A stretch of 64,000 bases of DNA from Blastopirellula marina (GTDB lineage Bacteria; Planctomycetota; Planctomycetia; Pirellulales; Pirellulaceae). A program made the position numbers and the translations under genes. The notes under the pieces are model-generated. The model worked only from the letters and a program-made list of their open reading frames with translations. It ran no database searches and was not told where the DNA came from. Below are positions 63,721 to 64,000 of this stretch, piece after piece. Location: NCBI RefSeq assembly GCF_002967765.1, contig NZ_PUHY01000005.1:752774-816773 (forward strand), read 5' to 3'. Position 1 is the stretch's first letter; each line of letters begins with the position of its first letter.

Positions 63721-64000
63721 TGAAACACAGACTCGCTGACAAGTCCAGTACACCACCGACGCCCTTCAGTTACTGGGTGATACCGTCGCAACTGCTCGCT
63801 GGTGCCTATCCGGGGTATCCAGATCCGGTCGAACACGAAGTCCGAATCGACACGCTGGTCGATGCTGGAATTCGTAGGTTCGTGAATCTTATGGAGGTCG
63901 ATGAGGCAAACGATAAGGGCCAGTCATTTGTGCCCTATCAGGAGATTGCGGAAAAGCGTTCACCAGGCACTACGATGCATCGATATGCTATCCCCGATCT
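63721..64000 (+). CDS. Protein phosphatase-like (dual-specificity type), N-terminal part
   Basis: The first 93 residues of a protein that runs off the right edge. SYWVIPSQLLAGAYPGYPD and VDAGIRRFVNLMEVDE match the N-terminus of bacterial dual-specificity phosphatase-like proteins, in which the catalytic HCxxGxxR lies further on and is not visible here. ATG at 63721. Function cannot be confirmed without the catalytic loop. Confidence 0.65.

Overview
The window looks like a chromosome segment of a planctomycete, most likely a Pirellulales/Blastopirellula-type bacterium. Four things point that way: a formylglycine-type sulfatase, secreted DUF1080 and PmoA-like (DUF6807) proteins and an STN-domain protein with a Gly/Phe-rich tail; a tetrahydromethanopterin (H4MPT) biosynthesis block in an otherwise bacterial genome; many signal-peptide proteins of unknown function; and weak, irregular Shine-Dalgarno use with frequent GTG/TTG starts. 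GC content is moderate (mid-50s by eye) and falls in the accessory stretch. The species cannot be named from the sequence.

Layout. 1-22.8 kb is mostly metabolic or secreted genes: DUF1080, small secreted proteins, an arylsulfatase, a divergent GH3-type adenylase/cytochrome P450 pair, a Tat-exported glucoamylase-type protein, a decayed DUF3987 protein, and two tandem paralogues that are each built from two copies of one unit. 22.8-31.4 kb is an accessory island. Short genes of immunity-protein type, several preceded by truncated toxin-tail-like fragments, alternate with repeats that end in the terminal inverted repeats of one REP-associated tyrosine transposase (RAYT) element at 27.6-28.4 kb. 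A glycosyltransferase pseudogene and an IS remnant lie in the same stretch. 31.4-46.7 kb holds membrane and secreted proteins, a GGDEF-EAL protein, WD40 and STN-domain proteins, a PmoA-family protein, a diiron ferritin-like protein and a malonyltransferase-like protein.

46.8-53.5 kb is a compact plus-strand run: a short-chain dehydrogenase-like gene lacking most of its catalytic residues, a DUF6513/dihydropteroate-synthase-like protein, pabB, pabA, a DUF447 protein, beta-RFAP synthase and pdxJ. PabA/PabB make the p-aminobenzoate that beta-RFAP synthase uses in the first committed step to H4MPT, so most of this block serves the H4MPT one-carbon pathway. 53.6-60.4 kb is housekeeping: dapA, a glycosyltransferase, mgtE, rnc, an O6-alkylguanine-DNA alkyltransferase and tRNA-Arg(ACG). 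Right of the tRNA are a type I restriction HsdR N-terminal remnant and a large DEAH helicase, which suggests a degraded or exchanged defence locus. A phosphatase-like gene runs off the right edge.

The most unusual feature is the 22.8-31.4 kb array. Pieces of unrelated DNA (a zinc-ribbon/TM gene tail, the 3' end of an STN-type gene, the RAYT gene itself) are each bracketed by the same roughly 20-bp inverted ends, and small immunity-like genes sit between them. A second, unrelated family of ~106-bp elements with its own terminal inverted repeats and an internal stem-loop occurs three times (746-851, 39082-39187, 44242-44348).
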